64,000 bases of DNA, taken from assembly GCF_043641665.1 (NCBI RefSeq), contig NC_092200.1:2553194-2617193 (forward strand). Direction: 5' to 3'. Position 1 is the first letter of the stretch; every line of letters begins with the position of its first letter. Shown piece after piece: positions 1-15,315 of this stretch. The translations under genes were made by a program, and so were the position numbers. The notes under the pieces are model-generated. The model made no database searches and was not told where the DNA came from. It saw only the letters and a list, made by a program, of their open reading frames with translations. This DNA is from Enoplosus armatus. Taxonomy: Eukaryota; Chordata; Actinopteri; Centrarchiformes; Enoplosidae.

Positions 1-839
1 TCATCTGCTCACCCAAATGTCAGCATAAACTTTATTAAAGTCTCAGTTAACCAGACAGCTAGTTTACACGTAGTGACGGTCATATCTGCTCGAAGAATGA
101 GTCATCCGTACCTAAAAGTCAGGAAGATCAGTTTCCTACTTTGAAGCCTTACTGTCGTTTATAGAGGAGGAAGCCGCCTGATACACGACGTTCGTGTTTG
201 TTTATTTGTTGTCAGAGTTCGACTACTTTTTTCCCACCATCTACTAACAAATGTGTGTGTCCTGCTGCCCCAAACACTCACTGGAGCACCAAATGTGGAT
301 TAATCCACCGCTGAAAATAGTCCCTAAAAAATGAAACTATATATTTGTGAGGTGTTTTTAAAGATTTACGTAGGAACCAATGAGTTTTGAGCTGAGAGCG
401 ACAGACAGGAGGTCGGAGAATATTAAGAGACGGACTGACACGTTGTTTGTTTTGTTTTTTTCATGGGATTTGGTTGCGGTGAGAACAACGTAGAATAAAG
501 CCTTCCTTGCTGTATCCTTACAGAAGTACCGTAGATGCCTTTCAGTTTTCCAGTTGAAATCAGTGTAAATGCAGCTTCAGTTGTATGTGAAGCGTTCAGC
601 ATCCACAGGTGTGGAAGTGTTGTTGAAAGAAAAACACCTTCTCTTCTTTGATTGGTCAGTTGAAGACGGAAGTGAAGTGACGTTTGATTGGTCAGGGTGA
701 TGAAGTGACGATGGCTCGATGGACAGACGAGTCCGAACGGGAAGTAACGAAAGCTTGAGAAGTGTGTGTGTGTGTGTGTGAGGTATAAACACACTGAAAT
801 GCTGCGAGCGGCAGGGTATCTCAGTGTAAACAGACCTCC

Positions 840-875
<36 letters not shown>

Positions 876-1022
876 GCAGTATATCAATGAAGTCAAGTTG
901 ACACATGGACTCATTTGGTCTGAGTGTGTTTCTCTTTGTGCAGATTGTTCCTGCTGCCCTTTGTTTACACTGTGTTTGAGTGTGTGTGTCCTTGGTTACC
1001 ATCAGCTGTACTAGGACACACA

Positions 1023-1056
<34 letters not shown>

Positions 1057-2491
1057 CCTCTGGTTTGATGGTGGCAAACGTTATTGTTTATCAGCAGCAC
1101 AAAAGTTTGGTTTGTAAGTTTGTCACACAGCAGCAGTGTTGTTAGTTAACAGTAACAGCTGAATGTGAGATTATAAACATACCTTCTGTAACGCAAATGT
1201 AAATCTCCGGTTTATCACTTGAACGCTCTGCAACTCACTTTATTCTTGTTTTTCTTGGGCCAGTTCCGGCTCGGTGCCTCTGGCATCACTCATCTGACTG
1301 CCGAATACAAAGAAGTTTCCAGGATTTTCAGTGAACTTTTGAGTTGAGACTTTTATATTAGATCAGTCCAGATGTGTGACCTGGAGTTTCAGTATTCATT
1401 AACCTTGAGTTTGGAAAAATCTTGTATCTTGTATGAAAATGTGTGTGTTTTGAAAAATATTTACTTCCATCATCTTCAGTGTGAACTTTATTAAAATGGG
1501 TAGAAAAACAGACTCAGATTTCTCCCAAACCACTAAAGGTTAAACTGTTCCTTCGTGCCACTGTGCTAAAAACAATAGGAAATTAGTTAGTTATATAGTA
1601 ATTTTGTCATTTCAATCAACGCAGTCAGCACTTGAAGCAGTTCATGGAGGCAATTTACTTTAAAACCCTCAATGTCCGATTGCTGCGATTAGCGTCAAAA
1701 ATCGCACTCCTTCACAGAGTCATAACTCAGTCAAATCTGAACACACAGACATGACACACATATATTTAGGTTCAGTGTGACTTACACTTTCCGAGGAAAT
1801 CATTATTATCGCCGTGCATCACGACTACATGTCCTTAAATCTGCTCAAAAGTCATAGAAAAAAGACGCACCTTACACCTCCAGAAATTGCCTGAGAATCA
1901 TCACATTTTTAAGTTTTCTTCAGTATCAAAGTAATCCAGTGATAGGTGCCTGTACATCCATGGGTACCCTGCAAACAGGAACTGCTAATAGCTAATTCGG
2001 CATACTTTGTATGGTGCCAATTTGCCAAAATGTAAACAAATACAGGTTTGGGGTAGTCTCAATTTTGTCTGAGGGCAGGCCCTGCAGTAAGCCATCGTCC
2101 CATTGACACTGTCACATTTGACCACTTTCCCCTGAATGAAAACAAACTTTTGATTCAGCACACACATTACACAGTACACATTATTAATCTGTGGGACAAA
2201 ATTAAGTAAAACGGTGGCAGAAAACACTAAAATGAGGGAATGAAATAAGTACATTGAGTGCACAGGGACACACATTTCTAATTTGTCTAAAACTCGCTTC
2301 CTAAAACCTCCTGGAGAAAGTTGCAGATTCCAGAAACATGAACTTTAGTCCAGAAAACTGAAGCACGTTTATCAAACACCAGCGTGAAGCTGGAGATAGG
2401 GAGCGCCGGAGACTGAACTTTTGACTGGCGCAGGAGGTTTGTTCATGTTGGAGATAATATTCATAATATTTATTTCCTCTCGTCCCGACAG
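1..2491. other. Upstream or first intron of vipr2; no supported exon
   Basis: Non-coding by inspection. It contains (GT)n at about 763-780 and (CA)n at about 841-873 and 1019-1054. Open frames here run through microsatellites and show no protein family signal. No ATG followed by a hydrophobic leader and a phase-0 donor was found, so vipr2 exon 1 is not placed. Confidence 0.6.
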
Positions 2492-2591
2492 GTTAATGGA
2501 AAGTTTCCTCACTGTCAGTTCTACTGGGAGATGCAGAGAGCCAGGAGAGACTGCCAGACACAACTGCAGCAGCAGACGTCTGCTAGCACAG
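2492..2591 (+). CDS. vipr2: vipr2 exon 2: start of the hormone-binding ectodomain
   Basis: Acceptor cgtcccgacag, then 33 codons plus one base. It encodes [20 protein letters not shown] and continues to the second cysteine (DCQTQL), aligning with the first two ectodomain cysteines of human VPAC2. The donor gtacacac runs straight into a (CA)n tract. The reading frame has no ATG between the preceding intron and the exon, so this is not the first coding exon. Confidence 0.85.
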
Positions 2592-2638
<47 letters not shown>

Positions 2639-2764
2639 GAGACAAACAGGAGTTGTTTGAAAATCCCCATCAGAAATAAATGCAGTTTTATGGTGACTAA
2701 TACTGTTGGCATGTGCTGGAACAAAAACTCAAAAAATACTTTAAAACACACACACATGAATGTT

Positions 2765-2809
<45 letters not shown>

Positions 2810-2933
2810 ACGTTGACTGAGGTCAGTAATGTGAAGAGGAAGGTGTGTCTGGACGTCAGTTCAGCCTCTGTTGCAACACAATCGCAATCAATCATTTATT
2901 TACCTCACAGGCCAAATACTCCAGCGTCGTGAG

Positions 2934-2983
<50 letters not shown>

Positions 2984-3125
2984 CATGCACACACACAGAT
3001 ACTGCACATGCAACACTGGCCTGTTCGTTTTTTTCTAAAAGGTCATGTGTGTTAAGCGATAAAAAAAAGCGTTTTATCTGTGTGGTTTGCAGGATGTGGG
3101 TTTTTTCTCACGCCGGTCTATAGTC

Positions 3126-3184
<59 letters not shown>

Positions 3185-4326
3185 GTATTGATTCTCCCGT
3201 TATCATCAGGTCAGACTTGTGATGCCGTGTTGTAATTCAAGTTTTTCTTTTTTGTTGATAAAAGTCAAATATTTCATTAACTTTGAATAGCAGCTTAAAG
3301 TAACTAAGTACTACTGAGTTGAGGTACTTGTACTTTACTTGAGCATTTTTCTTTTCTGCTACTTTATACTTCTACTCCACTTCTATTCAGAGGTAAATTC
3401 TGCATAATGAGTCCTTTTTACTTTTAGTATTTTAAGTAAAAATTTGAATGCAGAACTTTTACTTTTTACTAGTATTTCTGCGCTGTGGTATTATTACTTC
3501 TACTGAAGTAGAACATCCTCATAAGTGTTGATGGATTTGTTTATAACGTGTATGAATAAGTGAACAGGAGGAGAAACAAAGCTGTTGTCCAAAAATCAAG
3601 TTGCTCCTAAAATCATTAAAAAAAAAACATAATAGGTTTTAATTTTAGCTTGACAGCAAAGAAAGTTTAAGGTTCCTAAAGTGCAGAAACAACTGAGTTT
3701 TAACCAAAACGATGAAGCAGAATTATTTTTTAGATGGTTAACAAACGCAAAACCTAAACACTGAAGAACAAACATCCTTTAAAAATATCTTAAAATGCTT
3801 TAATCGTTCTATAATCTCCCTTTGCACAGGGTACAGGTCACTTCAACACATATTAAATTAAGTTATTAAGTTATTCATGTAGCAGACTGAGTAGCTTAAA
3901 GAACATTTAGAGCTGCGCTTTGGTCTTTTAAGAATAACATTCGGTTGTTTTAGGCCTTCAAATCATCTTCCAATGAGAAATAAGTAAGTAAGGGGCGTTT
4001 AAGGTGTTGAATTAAGGGTTTCTGTTCCCTCGCGAATGTTTACGAGAGCCAAATGTCTAAACTTCAGAGGACCATGAGAGTGCTTTCATGTTGATTTATG
4101 TGTTCAGCAGCGGGCACAGGATCAGTGAGTTTAGCTCTGCCAAACAGGAAGTTGTGAGTGGCCTAATTTATACCTCTAATGTGTGTGTGTGTGTGTGTGT
4201 GTGTCGCAGGATGTCGCGGCGAGTGGAACAATGTGTCTTGTTGGCAGAACGCGGCGGCCGGCGAGGTGATGACCCTCCCCTGCCCCTCCCCCCTCCTGCA
4301 CCTGTTTGGAAAAAATGGTGAACCTC

Positions 4327-4362
<36 letters not shown>

Positions 4363-6007
4363 CAAGGTGTGTTTGGTAAAAGAAAGTTATTTATTCGCAG
4401 GGAATTTGGATAATTGACACCAAACTACAAAGGAAAAAACAAATATGACCATAAGAGGACTCTTAAAATAAGAACCACGAGTAACTTTTCATAAAAGAAA
4501 CCAGTCAAACCAGCACCCCTGCTCCCAGTGTTTCATGACAAAGGATACCTGGTCCAGTCCCCAGCTAGCTAACGAGTACCTCAGTACTGCTTTCACAACA
4601 GTTAACACCTGAAACAAGAACGAGAGGCACGTTGGCGAGCTGTTCGCTGCAGCCTCCCGACCGCTGAGCTCCCCGAATTGCATCCTCTGGATGGGACAAC
4701 TGGACCGCCAGGTGCCGCTCCAATCAGGGAAGTGGGATCAAGAACACTAAGAAGAGTTAGACACGTGGGACGGGTAACATGAAGGTGGTTGTTCAGGTCC
4801 AGGTCCAGTGAGACGGGGTCCTGCAGCTCCTCCGTCCTGGACTGAACCAGCTGAGTCCGTATCGACTGCGGTGACCTCAGCCAGCCGTTTCCTTTCACAG
4901 CTAATTTCACGAGCTCTCGTCTCTCAGTCGACTCATTCTGCTTCATCCATCATGTTGAAGCCTCGTGGCCCTCTTGCCTTTGATCCTCTTCATCCTCTGT
5001 CGTCTGCACACGTCACGTCACCGGCAGCTCTTTCATCCCTCCGCTGGTTCGATCTCTCTCGAGGGTCTCAAATCCTTTTGTTAAGAAAAGATTTATTGAA
5101 ATGGAAGCATGTTTTTCAAAGTCTGGATCAACAAACGGTTCAAAGTTCAGTTTCAAATCGTTTGTTTAGGATAATCTGTGTCGACAAAAATGCTTTTATG
5201 TAAATCTCTGTGTGTGGGGGGGGTGATAATAAAGGTGTCAGGTGTGACTCAGCTTCAGATGGTAAAGCTGCCATCGTCCTCCTGAACTCCTCCCTCCATC
5301 CTGCGCTGCTCGGGATCTTTCACTTAATGAGTCTAATTATTCGCGGGGCAGCTGACAACATCTGGGCCGGCCGACTTTCTCTCAGCAGCATCTGTCAGCG
5401 GCCCGGTTTGCTCACCCCCCCGCTGCCCCCGCAGAGATGGGAAGCTGTAGGTCGGGCCGGTTAAAGGATGATGCGTGTAATCAGCACAACGAGGCAGAAC
5501 AAAGGCTGCTCAACATCACGAGTCAGATATCCTCGCTCTCCTGTCTGTCGACACGTCAACATCTGCACGTGCACGATCAGCTGTGCACTTTGTAAATACA
5601 TCAACAGTCAAAAACCCAAAGATATTAACTTTACTATCATAGAGAGCTTAAAATATCTATATTTTAATCTATATATTTACATTTGAGAAGCTGGAAACAG
5701 TGAATCTTCAGCATTTCTTCTTAAATATTTGACTTGTTTTTTTTTACCTCCATCTTTCATCTTTCAACTGCACATCTGTCCGTCTTGGAGGAGGGGTCTC
5801 TCCTCTGTTGCTCCTCTGGAGGTTTCTTCCTTTTCTTCCCTGTTAAAGCCTTTTGTTGGGAGGTGGTGGGGGGGGGTGTTTTTAAGGCTGTATGCTGTGC
5901 AGATCGTTTGACGCAAATGTGTGATTTCAGGCTATATGAATAAAATGGACTTGACTTGACAATGAATCTCAACAAACTGATGAATCGACTGATTGTTTAG
6001 GGTCTAA

Positions 6008-6044
<37 letters not shown>

Positions 6045-9000
6045 TCAGGTATCCTCAGCAGGAACTGTACAGAGAAAGGATGGTCTGACGTCTACCCCGC
6101 CATCACCGTCGCCTGCTGGTCCAACAACACAGACGAACCCAGTGACGTGAGTTTGCACTGCGAGGCTACAGTCAGCGACTGTGTCTGCAGAGTGTGTGTT
6201 CCCATCTGATCTGAGCTCTGTGTGTTCAGCTTCATGTCCGCTGAGTAGCCGTTGCGGACTGATACTTCATGTTTCACGTCTGCATGGTTGATCGTGTAAC
6301 TTTGACTGCCCGAACTATTTCTGCAACATAACCAGTTACACTTTATTTCAGTGGGAACCAATGGGATCATAAGATTGATATAATTATATAACAAGGGGTC
6401 AGAATATGATTCATGGGATAGAAGGAAAGAAAAAACTCTATTATGCTACACAAACTTGAACTCTAATCTTTGCTCCTTTTGTGAAATAGTTCTAGTTTCC
6501 AACAGTTATTCAAACGACACAATCGGAGACGTTTCAAGGAGAAATCTTTTGAGAAGTCTTTGGTGGGCGAAGCTTCTTTTTTCTTTATCAGTGTGGTTCA
6601 GGAGCTAAAGGCGCTTCGTTTTTAGACTTTTTTTGTTTAAAGAACAGGAGTTGAAAAGGTTACACAAGTCTAGAAATGCTGTGCGCAGGCTGTGATACCA
6701 CAGTGGTTTCATCAGGAACACGCAGTAGAGGAGAAAGCACTCGATGGTGCAAATGACAGACTTGTGGTCGCTGTTTCGACCCACTTTGAATGCTTTGTTC
6801 GACAGCACGTTGCAAACCAACCACAGACCCAGTTTCCAAACAGGTGATTTTTGGCTGATCTGCTTTGAAAACAAGCCAACCAGGGACGAGTTCCAGTGTG
6901 TTTGTGGAACTTGTGTTTGCTGCAGAACTTCTTTTTGTCCCTTTTATGAGTCCTTCAGGTCATGTCAGTGTGAGACAATTAGGAGCAGGTTTCAGCGTTA
7001 CATTTCATCCAGCAGACGTTTAGTCTGTTCTCACAGGCAAGATTACAGGTTCAGAGTGAAGAAGTGGTCACGGTTAAAAAGAAAAACAGAATTATAGGTC
7101 GTTTATAGGTTAGCCCTGACCTCATCCCCATCCAGCACCTTTGGGATGACCTGGAACACCGACCGCGAGCCAGACCTGATCACCCAACATCAGTGTTGGA
7201 CCTCACTGATGCTTGTGTGTCTGAATGGGAGCAACATCTGTTGGAAAGACTGAAACCAGGAGAGAGGAGGCTGTTGATCTCAGCACACCAACTGATGCTT
7301 TAAGGACACACTCCCGCTTCATTTATCCAGAGGGAAACTGTCGTGCAGCAGTTGGAGCACAAAGTAGGAAAGAATGCAAATATAAACAGTGTAAATCTGA
7401 AATATCAGTAATGCCAAAAATGTAAACAAGTTAATGGTAAGGATCACTCTCTGTGAGTTGCATATGATAAGCGGCATGCAGCTGTGTGTATATGGTTGAT
7501 ATGTAGACTGAAACCTTCAGAGTGCTGAAGCCTGTGTACATGTACTGAGTGTACATATGGACGCCCGACTCCTTTTTTAAAACTGAAGCTTTTATTGCAG
7601 ATGTGAAAATGTGGCAACAGGCGAGCAGAGTGAAGCTACACGAGATGACTAACCGTTGTGAAATCAAACAAACGCTCTGTAGGAAACACAAAGTGGAGAA
7701 GGAAAAGGTAGCCCCCCCCCCCACACAGCTTCAGTGTGATGAAACTGGTTACAAAATACTCAAGAGACTATTGATCTGCAAACCACAAACAGAACGGGAA
7801 TGTACCGTGTTGTCCGTTTCTGTTGCTGAGGTGACGTAAAAAAGGCTGATTTCATAACAGTTTAGCGTGTCAGCATCTCTGCGCGTGTTTATCAGTTCAA
7901 AGAAGAAAGTCTGACAGAGATGAACGGAGAGGAAGGTCAGAGTGTCGAGAGGCGATCAGATGTGAGGAAAGAGAGGAGGGAGGGGTTTGGTTTTTTTTTT
8001 TTTTTGGCTGACAGATCTCTGACCTCCGGCCGATCGCGCTGCTCTTCCTCTCGTCAAACCACCGTGAAATGTGTTTGTTTCTGCCCTCAAGAGGACCAGA
8101 TGAGTTAAAAGATTTAGAGGAACGATTTTCTCACTTACCTCTCGTCGTATCTGCAGTGGTGGAAAACACTTAAAGCTGCAGTGGGCGATATTATTGAATT
8201 ATAATTTGGGTTGAAATGATAAATCTTGACCATTGCATGTCACTAATATCTAATTGAAGGGCTCATTTTTTTTAAAAAATGTGTCAGTGAGCACCCGCCC
8301 CTTTTTGTAGTTTTTCTTTTAAAAAACTGGACCAGGTCTGAATCAAACAACCAATCGGGTTTAGCTCGCACGAAACTGGCCAATCACATCGACTCTGTAG
8401 AAACAAGGGCTTGAACAGATGGTAGATTAGTATTAGTGGATGATGAACATGACAAACATTTTATCAGCTTCACATCAGTGTGTTAGCATGTTAACATTAG
8501 CATTTAGCTGATTTAGCATGGCTGTTTACTCTTAGTCGTGTTGGAACAATGTTTTGTGGGCTAAACCTATAAGAACATAACATAAGACTGTCTGCATGGT
8601 TAGGTTGTTTGGTAATTTGGGTGGACCGACCCTTTTAAAGAAAGAGTTTAGGGGGGCGGTGATGTGGACTCAAGACTTCTGAGTTTGTGTTGTGGTTCCT
8701 GAGTTCTTAGAAAAGGTTCCTGCTGTTTTCACATTTAACAAAAAAGAGAGAATGGATTCCACCACCACTGTCTGATCAGCAGACCAGGTTTGAGGATTCA
8801 GGGTTTCCCCACACTGACCTGCACACGGTATCTGTTGCGTGGTCTTGTGGCGAGACACTGGCTTAAACTCTCAGCTCCTCCAGCCGAGCTGTGGGGTTCA
8901 GCTCCTGGTCTCGGCGCTCTCTGCTCTGTAATCCGCCCTTGTCTGTTCTCATATCTGCCTCTTCACAAGATGAAGGTTTTTTCCTCTTCCTCCTCTTTAG

Positions 9001-12000
9001 CCGTCTTCGTGGAGGATTATGAAGCAGAATGACACAGCTGAGTGTTTAACCCTGTGACTGTCGCAGGTGGTTGTAGAAATAAAACCTCCCGCAGTTTTCT
9101 TTACGGCCTTTTCTCAGAGCAGTGTGTTAGTGTGTATATGTATGTTTCCCCGTCGCCCCGAGGCGTCCCGTTTGATGCCACGGAGCTTATTTTCTGACCT
9201 TCCCAGTTATTGCTTGTAGTCACGGCTGCATTCCAGGACCCTTTGGTTTATACTGAGCTTTAAACAAGCAGGTAACATCCAGGTTTAAGGGAATATCCGG
9301 AACTATTATTGTGTCCACACTGTGGCAGACTTCATGCCACACACTCCTCTTGTTCTCGATGACTGATCTCGTCTTGTTCTGCAAGTAAAAAAGGACGTGA
9401 AAGCCCTCCATCATGCTCCGATCATGTCTCGAGATTCAGTTTGAGACCAAAGAGAAGCAGATCTCTTGTTTTTGGAACAAATTAGTTTCATGAAGACAAG
9501 TTGTGTCATGTTCAGACATAAGAAACATCACAAATGTTAAAGCATAAGTCTATTTTTTCGCAAAGTTGCCTTGTATAGAAAAATGTACCCATGTTCCAGT
9601 AGACTGTTGTGCAAAGAAAAACAAATGAACTGTCTTAGATAAACTGTAATGACAAGTGCTGGAACTTGAGTTTGGCTCAACTGCATGTGAACTAACATTT
9701 TATATATAGATATATACATATCCATATATGGATTCTTCATGCACATTGTTTCTCATCCAGGGACAGAAGCACGAAACTCAAAAACAGAAATATTCATATC
9801 ATCACCAAATATATTTATTTGCATCGCCACAATTAGCCATACATACATGTAGATTAGAGTTCGCATAGGTGTCTTCTTCTGTCCTGTTAATGAAAAGACC
9901 AATAAAGAGCTAGTTTGGTACCTCGAGCCCGAGTACGTTATGCCACCGAGAGCTACTGCGACTAAACGCACTGAAAAACAGACGGATGAGCTAAAAGTCA
10001 AGTTAGCCGAGGCAGACGAGCTAAGTTAGCTTTAAATTTTGAATAATTCGTAAACAGGCTGCGGCCGACGTCACTTTGTTTTTTGAAGTAGGGACAGTTT
10101 TATTCTTGTGAGAATGAATTACGGTTACGGTCATGTTTGCCAGCCCAAGTAGCGTTGTGTTTCCAGCCCGTGTTGAACAGACAGATGCGGCGTGAGCAGC
10201 CAGAAGTCTAAAACAAAGACAAAGAGTTGAAACACAAATCTGAGGATGTGAGTAAGTTAACCAGTAAACAGAAACTAATAAATCATGTACTTTGCACACA
10301 TCTGAGCTGTGTGACAGAAAACAGCAGAACATGATGAAGATGAAGATGAATTTTAACAGCACACACACACACACACACACAGCTGGCTTGTGATCCTCTC
10401 CAGAGCCCTCAGGTGTGGGATTCCCGCTCTTTGACTCTCGTGAAGCTTTCTATTTGTTTCCTGTTGAAGAGACAGCTGAATGTTTTCCAGACGGAAAACC
10501 TCAGAGACCAGACGTCACTGCTGGCACTCGGCTCAAACTGCAGATACAGATACTCACACGGCAGCTGATTGTCTCCGATCGCTCTCGCTGCGAGACGGAG
10601 CTGATCTTTAAATCACCTGACTTTGACGATGATGATGATGGACTCGAACACTGGAGACAGGACAGGATGCCATTTATTGGGGATTGAACCTCAAAAAATA
10701 TACCGCCAACACGTCCTCTAACGCAACCAGTCGCATTTATTTTGATTCCCTCGACGAAAAGCGCAGATTTTGTAACAGACAAACAAAAAGGCAGATACAA
10801 CTGTGAATAGCTGCTGACTTGAATAAGACAAACTGCCCAGGTTGAGCGGAGAATGTACATTTGGTGCTCAATGCTAAAAACACCTGAACGCATCACCCAT
10901 CATTTGTCTTTTCTTCTGTTCACATAACAAACCTCTGCCAGATGTCAGCGACACCCTGGAACATCCACCTGCTTGTCTCTTTGTTTATGAAAATACTGAT
11001 AAAGAAAAACTTCTCAGGTAGCCAAAATGACTCAGTCCAGCATCGGCCTGAATCCAGAATGCAGGACTCTTGACTTAAAATGCCCTAAAACATTACATCT
11101 AATTTACTTTTTTTATAGAATCCTCAATAGATAAAAACCCAAAACCCAAAATGTGGTGCGGCGTGTTGTAGCCAGTGAGGTTCCCAGGCGGTCAACTGGT
11201 CAAGGCAGATAACCGTCCACCGCTTCTGCCTCTTAAAGGTTGCTGGGTAAATAATATAATAAAGAGTAGGGTCTAGACCTGCTCTCTATGTAAAGTGTCA
11301 TCAGATAACGTTTGTTGTAATTTGGCGGCATATAAATACAATTGAATAGTTTCTATGGCCACCGCTGTCATCAGAAGTGGCCCAAATACACAGGTTTAAA
11401 TGAGATTGAGCTCTTTGTGAAGCAAACAAAGCGGAAGTGAATACATCTCGTCCTGTTCCTCATAGAACTGGATGGGAAGCTAAATCCAGCGCGGCTAACT
11501 AAAGCTGATCTTCAGCCCAAAAACACAGGCCTCTTGTTATTTTAAGAAAAGACAGTTTAATGGAGAAAAAAAAACGTGTCGGCCTTTAAATTTAGTTTAA
11601 AACTGTTGTCACAACGCTAGAAGACAACTTTTGTCTGAAATATCATTGTGATGTAGCATTAAGATTGAGTCACTGGAACTAGACCGAGCCCAAACTCCTC
11701 TGTTTTTATCTATATGTATTGTGCATTTATTTGTATTTTAACCTAAATTTGTAAATCATTTTGTCTTTTCTTTGCACATGCTATGATGTCCACTAAAAAC
11801 TCACGGTCTTCGTATTCCCCTGGTCTCTGTCATGATTTAAAACTGTCTTCATTTAAAACACGGCGGCAGGAGCGGGAGATAAAGACGGTCCACCAGATTT
11901 AGACTTCTATCACGGCCAGGAAGCCGTTCAGCCTGAAGTTCAGCATCGCTGACGTTCTCTGGTGTCAGAGAGGAAGACAGAAAGCGAACCAGAGTTTATG

Positions 12001-12962
12001 GATGGAGATGTGTTTGGACATAGAAGGCAGTGTGGCTGCGGCAGACCAGAGCCAGCAGGTCATCAGCTCCCAGCCAGAAGGCCTGAGAATCAAACCCAGG
12101 AATGAGACGCTGATGCCAGGCTGAGACGGTCTGTGTATCCTCACATATTTACAGTGACGGAGAGTGGTGGAAGAAGTACCGAACCACTTTATCTAAGTAA
12201 AAGTAGAAATGCCACTGTGGAAAAATACTCTCACTTAAAGTCCCTGAAACCTTATTTAGAAGTTATTTAGAAGGTGATGCCGCGTACGTCTGTTGCTTCA
12301 TCCTGAAGAGAAGGAACAACTTTCAAATCCCGTCTGCCGATCCTGTTTCACTTGGAAATACGTCGCGATACGTTAAATACTCTCTAAATGCTGTTTCATC
12401 TCGACTTTAAACTCTTGATAATTAACAATTGAGGTTATATTTTCCCAAACTTTAACTTTGATTGTTGTGCATTTAGTGTAGTAATGAATATTTAATGTTA
12501 TGGAGAAATATCTCAGATTTTAAACCATGTTTTCAGAGGCCTAAAGTTAAAGTACAGACATACATAATCGTTGTCAAGAGTGGTTACTTTTAGAGTGTTG
12601 ATATTCATGAACATGTTAATGATGAAAATCCCCAAATTTGAGAAGAAAAGCAGGAAAAAAAGTGAAGATGGAAAGAAGGAATGGAAAGAAGGATGAAAAG
12701 TAGGAAAGATGGAAAGAAACATCCCTCTCTGTGAGGACCGGTTGGGAGGGAGACTCCTGATGTTTGACGATGAAGATAAAGTCGATGAGGGTCCTCACAA
12801 GTCCTCACATGTATGAATGTGTTCATTTGCTCAAGTGATGAACGTGTGAAAGTGTGTTCAGTATGTTTGCATGCGTGTTTTTAAACGTGTTCAACAGCAC
12901 GTGAGAACGTTTACAGTGAGTGTATGTGTGAGTGCACATGCTCATACATGTCAAAATGTATA

Positions 12963-13003
<41 letters not shown>

Positions 13004-13093
13004 TGTGTGAACGTCCAGTTTAACGCCAGATGGTGTGTCAGACAGCGGGAATGTTGTTTATAGATGATGAGGGAGCAATGAACGCCAGGCACC

Positions 13094-13153
<60 letters not shown>

Positions 13154-15279
13154 GAGCAGTACCACACAAAGTCCAGATCCATCTCTGTGTGTCGGCCTGA
13201 AGAGTTTCTGGAGAGTTTGTGCTGTTTTGAAATGGACCAGATTCTCATGCAGTGAGGACTCGGCTGTTGATAACATCTCGTGCATCCTTTAGTTTCTTCG
13301 CTGTGGGGCGGCGTGGGAAAATGGGCCTGTAACTGACTTTTTGTCAGCGATCAGATTTTATTTTGAAAAGAGATTAAACCATAACTCATTAAAAAAAAAC
13401 AACATAATTTAATGAAACATACAAAGAAACACACATTTTATGAAACTCCTCCGTGGATCTATTTGTGCTTTTTCAAAAGGTGTAACGAGGTTTCAGGTAC
13501 TCGGAAAATGCTTGCTTCTGATTGGCCGCGGGGAGTTTATTATTCTCTGCCGAGGAGTCCTCATCAGCTCCTTAAATGACCACACAAGGCTCCTCCTGAT
13601 CCTCTCAGTCACCAGGCTCCAGCTCTGTTTGCTTGTTGGAGGAATAAACAATAATTGCTCACATGGCAGCCATTTCTTTATTTAATGTGCAATTAAAAAA
13701 TAAGAAAACAGAGTAGCGCCCCCTAGTGGCTGTAATTGTCTGCACAACCCGCAAACCAGTGGTTAAGTACATTTACTCAAGTGCAATTTTGGAGGTACTT
13801 TACTTTTTTATATTTCCATTTTACGCAACCGTATTATGCAAGTATATTTTGATGCAAATACTTTTACTAAAGTAAGAGTTTAAATTCTACTTTTACTTAA
13901 GTAAAAGATCTGAATACTTCGTCCACCACTGCCAGAAACCAGTATAACTTCTTTTTGAGGAAAATGTGATTTGATTTTTATTTAAAGTGCTATTTATGTG
14001 TATGTTTATATTCCATTTTTATATTTATACGTTCGTACACATGCCTCTGCTCATCGCCATCACGATCAATGACGTTCAATCAACAAACAATGAATAAATC
14101 AAGTCAAAGAATGCAATGAAAATGATTAGCTTTAACATTTAGCTTGCTGCTACTCATATGCTTTGATAGAAGTGGCCACAGTATAGACAGAGTATGACAC
14201 GTGCTTCACATTAAGTGATTAATATTAAGACTATTTGTCCTATTATTCCACATTTAATGCAAAGTATATTTTCTGTGTTTGTGTGTCCAGCTGGTCTTCT
14301 ACAGGGTGGTGAGGATACTGTCCACTCTGGGCCACAGCCTGTCCCTCATCACTCTGCTCACCAGCACCACCATCATCTGCTTGTTCAGGTAAACGCCACC
14401 CGCCCACCACTCGCACCAGTTAAACCAGTGAGACAAGGCGTTCAGACTGAGACAAAACCTCTTAAGATGCTCCCTGCATCTTCAGTTTATGACTACGGTT
14501 TGTGTGCACACAGACAGACATTTTTGAACCCCAGAAAGTGGAGAATAACTCTAAACGAAGACAATGTGTTCAAAACATTTGGGAGAGTTGATATCTTGAG
14601 GTTAAACCAGAAAAAGTCTCTCTAAAGGCAAAAAAACCCCTAAAAGTGTCCTTTATTTATGCCTTATAATTTCAGTCACTGTGGATCAATTTCTGACTGT
14701 AATAAATAATAAATACATTTGCTGTATGTCAAATAAATAATGTATAGTTTTAAATATATCTTGTTTTGCGGTGTGAACTATTTATAATTCCATATATAAC
14801 TAACAACAATAGCAAGAAAAACAAAGAATTCTATTTGACTATGAAAATCTTACAAAAAATGAAAACAACGTTCAGACGTTCAAACATTAGTATTTGCATT
14901 AATATTGATTTAATAACATTTAAAGCTATTGAATGGATGTGTCCAGGGCTCCATGGTTGTTCCAAAGTCGGCAGAATCAGATGTTTATTGCAAATATCTA
15001 TCTAAAATTATGAAATAAAATGCAGCCTTCCAGCTGTTACGATTCTGAAGAGCATCGAGAATAATTTCAAGGTGAAGTTAATTCATAAATACTCGATGAT
15101 TAAGATTATTTTAATAAACATTTATGATGATGGTCGACAGTTTAGAGTCAAGCACGTGTGACAGGCTCCAACATTTACTGAGAGAAGGACCAAACTCTTT
15201 AACCTCAGAACTTAAGAATAACTTCTTTAAACTCAGGATACTTCGAGGAATACTCAGAATATATAATATAAACCGACGA

Positions 15280-15315
<36 letters not shown>

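Larger units (their letters stand above)
6147..14290 (+). other. vipr2: vipr2 intron 4 (8.1 kb)
   Basis: Large intron between the ectodomain and TM1 exons. It contains a Tc1-like transposase remnant (about 7110-7260), an abundant fish repeat tail (about 11262-11345), two copies of a hAT-like MITE (about 12160-12245 and 13757-13931), (GT)n and (CA)n blocks near 12968 and 13095, and a CTCF-like motif at 13716. No other exon is recognisable. Confidence 0.6.

Noticed and set aside
423..1145. Several frames rich in VCVCVC or THTHTH
   Set aside because: They are translations of (GT)n/(CA)n microsatellites with no conserved part. The same applies near 2400-3100, 12823-13285, 15111-15879 and 27782-28075.
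924..1145. Leucine-rich start (SLCRLFLLPFVY) as the missing vipr2 signal-peptide exon
   Set aside because: No ATG begins the frame, it runs into a (CA)n repeat, and there is no phase-0 donor after the hydrophobic part.
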